Below are positions 4,980-7,319 of a stretch of 7,319 nt of DNA, piece after piece. The first letter of the stretch is position 1. Each line of letters begins with the position of its first letter. The notes beneath the pieces are model-generated. The model ran no database searches and was not told the origin of the DNA. It saw only the letters and a program-made list of their open reading frames with translations. This DNA comes from Actinomycetes bacterium (GTDB taxonomy: Bacteria; Actinomycetota; Actinomycetes; Propionibacteriales; Propionibacteriaceae). The translations under genes and the position numbers were made by a program. The DNA lies in the NCBI GenBank assembly GCA_009785885.1, contig WQUE01000063.1:1-7319 (forward strand), written 5' to 3'.

Positions 4980-6485
4980 CTACGCCGCCACGAGCCGGGC
5001 GATGAGGCGGGGCAGGCGGGTGGCGAGGACGTCGGGCGGGTACGGGCCGGGATGGCGCGCCGCGGCGAGGGCCTGGAGGCTCGCGGCCATCACGGCGGCG
5101 TCGGGCGCCGGGAGTCCCGCGGCCATCAGCGTGCCGCATACACCGGCGAGCACGTCGCCGGAGCCGGCCTGGGCCGTCCACGCCGGACCGGGCACGGCCA
5201 GGCGTGCCACCGGATCGCCCGGCGCGGCGACCACCTGCGTCGCCCCCTTGAGGAGCACCGTCGCGCCGAACCGGTCGGCGGCCTCGTGGGCGGCGGCCAG
5301 GGGGTCGGCGGTGATGTCGGCGCGGTCGCGTCCGGGGACGCGGTCGCGGCCGGGGACGCGGTCGCGGCCGGGGACGCGGTCGCGGCCCAAGAGGCGGGCG
5401 AGTTCGCCGGCGTGCGGGGTGAGCAGGCAGCCCTCGGGAAGATGGTCCGGCAGGAACTCCAGGGCGGTCGCGTCGATGACGCACGGCACCCCGTCGGCCA
5501 GGCGCGCGGCGAGACGCTCGGGCGTGGCGGGGTCCGCGTCGTCCCAACCGCAGCCGAGCACCCAGGCCTGGACCCGTCCCGTCCCGAAGGTCACGGATGG
5601 GGTCCCGGCAAGCAAAGATTCCTTGACGGAGGGCTCGCCGGCGTAGCGGACGAACCCCGCCCCCGAGTACAGGGCGCCGAGCGTCGCGAGGACGGCCGCG
5701 CCCGGATAGCGGGGCGAGCCGACGTCCAAGCCGACGACGCCACGGGCGTACTTGTCGTCCCCACTGGTGGGGACGGGCCAGCGGGCGGCGACATCGGCGG
5801 GCTCCCAGCAGGCGAGCGCGGGGGTCAGCGGGGGAAGGCCGATGTCGACGGCCACCACGCGGCCGCAGGCGTCGCGGCCGGGGGCGAGCACGTGGCACAG
5901 CTTGCGTCCGCCGAACGTCACGGTGACATCGGCGGCGAGGTGGGGCACGGCGTCGTCCCCCGTCAGCGGGGCGAACGGCGGATCGACGGCCACGCCGCTC
6001 GGGGTGTCGACGGCGACCGTGAGCGTGGGCGGCTTGGGGCCGGTGAGGCGCGCGTACTCGGCCATGTCCGCGCGCAGGCCGGGACGTCCACCGATGCCGA
6101 GCAGGCCGTCCACGACGGCGTCGGCCGCACGCGTCGCCGCGGTGGCACCGGGCGCGCGACCCTCGATCGATGTCGCCCCGGTCGCCATCAACGCCGCCCA
6201 GCCGGCCTCGTGCGCGACGCCGGTCGCCCGCCAGGCGGACACGTGCGCACCCCGGCGCGACAGCTCGGCGCCCGCGAACAGGGCGTCCCCGCCGTTGTTG
6301 CCCGGGCCGATCAGCAGCACGATCCGGGCGCCCGCGACGCCACCCGGGCGGCGGGTTTCCAGCTCGTCGGCGACGACCTGGGCCAGGCCGGCGGCCGCCC
6401 GCTGCATCAGGGCGTCCTCGCCGACGACGGCGATCGCCGCATCCTCCCCGGCCCGGATGGCCGCCACCTCGTACGCCTCGAACAC
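4980..6485 (-). CDS. nnr: Bifunctional NAD(P)H-hydrate epimerase / ADP-dependent dehydratase
   Basis: 501 residues, normal for the fused form. It repairs NADHX and NADPHX, the hydrated forms of the nicotinamide cofactors: the N-terminal YjeF_N domain interconverts R and S epimers, and the C-terminal ribokinase-like domain dehydrates the S form using ADP. Epimerase motifs are GPGNNGGDAL (60-69) and VDTPSGV (159-165, with the likely catalytic Asp160). Dehydratase motifs are KYARGVVGLDVGS with PGAA (245-264), VIDATAL (336-342), LTPHAGE (355-361), LLKG (411-414) and GSGDVLAG (441-448, catalytic Asp444). The GTG start is preceded by GAGGGG with a six-base gap. The gene begins three bases after the acpS stop, so the two are surely one operon. 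An Arg/Asp-rich tandem repeat (residues 366-388) is inserted right after LTPHAGELARLL, in a region that is a short loop in relatives such as B. subtilis YxkO. All catalytic motifs are present, so activity is expected. Confidence 0.95.
   Translation of the reverse strand: MFEAYEVAAIRAGEDAAIAVVGEDALMQRAAAGLAQVVADELETRRPGGVAGARIVLLIGPGNNGGDALFAGAELSRRGAHVSAWRATGVAHEAGWAALMATGATSIEGRAPGATAATRAADAVVDGLLGIGGRPGLRADMAEYARLTGPKPPTLTVAVDTPSGVAVDPPFAPLTGDDAVPHLAADVTVTFGGRKLCHVLAPGRDACGRVVAVDIGLPPLTPALACWEPADVAARWPVPTSGDDKYARGVVGLDVGSPRYPGAAVLATLGALYSGAGFVRYAGEPSVKESLLAGTPSVTFGTGRVQAWVLGCGWDDADPATPERLAARLADGVPCVIDATALEFLPDHLPEGCLLTPHAGELARLLGRDRVPGRDRVPGRDRVPGRDRADITADPLAAAHEAADRFGATVLLKGATQVVAAPGDPVARLAVPGPAWTAQAGSGDVLAGVCGTLMAAGLPAPDAAVMAASLQALAAARHPGPYPPDVLATRLPRLIARLVAA
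5323..5388 (-). repeat. 18-base tandem repeat coding GRDRVP inside nnr
   Basis: Units lie at 5323-5340, 5341-5358 and 5359-5376, plus a 12-base partial unit at 5377-5388. Units 2 and 3 are identical and unit 1 differs at one base (T for G). On the coding strand the protein reads GRDR followed by VP, giving four GRDR blocks. The unit is a multiple of three, so gain or loss of copies would change the loop length without breaking the frame. Confidence 0.95.
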
Positions 6486-6488
6486 CGT

Positions 6489-6857
6489 TCACCCCTCACA
6501 GACGACGAACGCGACGGCCAACCCGCCGTCGTGGCTGATGGACAGATGAATCCCGCGCACGCCCGCGGCCTCGGCGTGGGCCGCCACCCCGCCCCGCAGG
6601 ACGAACACCGGCGCGCCGGACGGGCCCGTCGTCACCTCGGCGTCCGTCCAGGCGAGAGTCTCGGGCGTGGCCAGGGCCTTCGCCAGCGCCTCCTTGGCGG
6701 CGAACCGGCCGGCCAGGGAGTTGAACCCCCGGGGGGAGCCGTCGGCGAGGGTCTGCTCCGCCCGGGTGAACAGCCGGTCCGCCAGGCCCGGATGCCGTCC
6801 CAACGCCGCCTCCAGCCGGGCCACCGCGCACACGTCCACGCCCGTGCCGATGATCAT
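6489..6857 (-). CDS. acpS: Holo-[acyl-carrier-protein] synthase
   Basis: 122 residues, the usual size for AcpS. It transfers 4'-phosphopantetheine from coenzyme A to a conserved serine of acyl carrier protein, making it active for fatty acid (and sometimes polyketide) synthesis in the cytoplasm. Key motifs are MIIGTGVDV with Mg-binding Asp8, the central RFAAKEALAKAL with Glu56 and Lys55, and the C-terminal HLSISHDGGLAVAFV. The ATG at 6857 is chosen because it starts the conserved MIIG and is preceded by GGGAG (6870-6866) at a good distance. The frame stays open further upstream, to an ATG at 7070, but that stretch has no family resemblance and lies in the promoter region of the divergent gene. 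It is first in an operon with nnr, a common actinobacterial pairing. Confidence 0.96.
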   Translation of the reverse strand: MIIGTGVDVCAVARLEAALGRHPGLADRLFTRAEQTLADGSPRGFNSLAGRFAAKEALAKALATPETLAWTDAEVTTGPSGAPVFVLRGGVAAHAEAAGVRGIHLSISHDGGLAVAFVVCEG

Positions 6858-6916
6858 GGGGCCATTCTCCCACGGCGGGTGCGGGGTGTGGGAGCGATCA
6901 GGTGGCGCGAAACCCG

Positions 6917-6929
6917 GCTCGGACCGAGC
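6917..6929. promoter_or_regulatory. Perfect dyad in the acpS/secreted-protein divergent region
   Basis: GCTCGG and CCGAGC are exact complements around a single A. It lies 60-72 bases upstream of acpS and about 55 bases upstream of the -10-like site of the secreted-protein gene. It is short and GC-rich, so chance is possible; an operator is a guess. Confidence 0.3.
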
Positions 6930-6980
6930 GGCGCGGTGTCGTCCGCTGTCAGGCGGTGAATCGCCGCGCGTGGAACTTCC

Positions 6981-6989
6981 TGGTAGAGT
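6981..6989 (+). promoter_or_regulatory. Extended -10 promoter candidate for the secreted-protein gene
   Basis: TGG followed by TAGAGT (6984-6989) is a good extended -10 match (TGn-TAnnnT) in an otherwise GC-rich gap. No clear -35 is seen, which is tolerated for extended -10 sites. Transcription would begin near 6996, giving a leader of about 60 bases before the ATG at 7058. GGAAC at 6972-6976 resembles an ECF-sigma -35, but no matching -10 follows it. Confidence 0.45.
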
Positions 6990-7057
6990 CCAGCGCACCA
7001 CGCCAGCTGACCCTGTGCCGCTCCGCGTGACCTGCAGCAAGACCAACGGAGGTTGCC

Positions 7058-7319
7058 ATGTCCCGTCCACGCTTCATCCCCGCAGTCCTGGCCGCCGGTC
7101 TCCTCATCGGCTTCGGCGCCCTCGCACCCCAAGCTCACGCCGACGACGGCCCCTTCGTCCACGCCGTGATGGCAGCTGATGCGCCGACGTTCATTTCCGG
7201 CGGCAACGCCACATGGACGGCCACCCTGACCAACGTTGGCACCGTCGACATTGCGGGGCTCACGTCGGCCGCTCTTGTCATGACCGACTGCGCCATCACG
7301 CAGGCCGACGGGACAACCC
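7058..7319 (+). CDS. Secreted protein with signal peptide and beta-sandwich-like start (C-terminus cut off by window edge)
   Basis: 87 codons are visible. An N-terminal signal peptide is clear: Arg3 and Arg5, a hydrophobic core (about residues 8-22), then APQAHA and probable signal peptidase I cleavage after Ala28. No lipobox cysteine is present, so it is probably exported freely or anchored by a part not seen. The mature start (DDGPFVHAVM) leads into a strand pattern, NATWTATLTNVGTVDIAGL, like the beginnings of CARDB, DUF11 or other Ig-like domains, with one Cys at 78. This does not identify the function. The ATG is fixed by CGGAGG ending five bases upstream. The visible part uses more T-ending codons (ATT, GTT, GCT, CTT, GAT) than its neighbours. 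It is divergent from acpS. Confidence 0.8.
   Translation, partial: MSRPRFIPAVLAAGLLIGFGALAPQAHADDGPFVHAVMAADAPTFISGGNATWTATLTNVGTVDIAGLTSAALVMTDCAITQADGTT

Noticed and set aside
5323..5388. CRISPR array
   Set aside because: The units are adjacent without spacers and lie in frame inside a conserved gene; it is a tandem coding repeat.
5460..5480. VIDATAL in nnr (residues 336-342) as a sign of lost dehydratase activity
   Set aside because: The third position of the DAxAL motif varies among active relatives (B. subtilis YxkO has DAGAL), and the catalytic GSGD and LTPHAGE motifs are intact.
4932..6959. A 675-codon open frame on the plus strand across nnr and acpS
   Set aside because: It is antisense to two genes with intact catalytic motifs, and its product is Gly/Arg/Ala-rich with no recognisable domain.
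6858..7070. Longer acpS start, at minus-strand ATG 7070
   Set aside because: The added 71 residues have no resemblance to AcpS and overlap the promoter and start of the divergent secreted-protein gene, while ATG 6857 has a good SD and starts the conserved MIIG motif.

Overview
The window is very GC-rich, with almost every third codon position G or C, strong Shine-Dalgarno (SD) sequences and tightly packed genes. This fits a high-GC actinobacterium. The gene families point to a mycelial actinomycete, perhaps a Streptosporangiales relative, but nothing here fixes the genus. I see no RNA gene, CRISPR array, insertion sequence or phage gene.

Layout: (1) bases 1-587, minus strand: an Mn/Fe superoxide dismutase whose C-terminus runs off the left edge. 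(2) 588-786: a divergent intergenic region with a perfect 9-bp stem-loop. (3) 787-4007, plus strand: a two-gene ABC exporter. Its ATPase carries a 293-residue acidic, proline-rich, repeat-bearing N-terminal extension, and a roughly 12-helix permease gene overlaps its end by 31 bases. (4) 4104-4892, plus strand: a membrane-anchored DUF1707 protein with an outward-facing periodic beta domain. (5) 6857-4980, minus strand: acpS followed 3 bases later by a fused NAD(P)H-hydrate epimerase/dehydratase (nnr), convergent with the DUF1707 gene. (6) 6858-7057: a second divergent intergenic region with a promoter-like site. (7) 7058-7319, plus strand: the start of a secreted beta-rich protein, cut by the right edge.

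Functionally, sodA, acpS and nnr are housekeeping genes: superoxide removal, carrier-protein activation and nicotinamide cofactor repair. The ABC pair must work as one machine, the permease being translationally coupled to the ATPase. The DUF1707 gene lies 96 bases downstream on the same strand; it could be co-transcribed or have its own promoter, and a shared envelope role is only a guess.

I found no clear new multi-gene defence or biosynthetic system. The most unusual items are the long disordered repeat extension on the ABC ATPase, the in-frame 18-base tandem repeat inside the nnr dehydratase domain, the periodic beta domain of the DUF1707 protein, and the stem-loop upstream of sodA.
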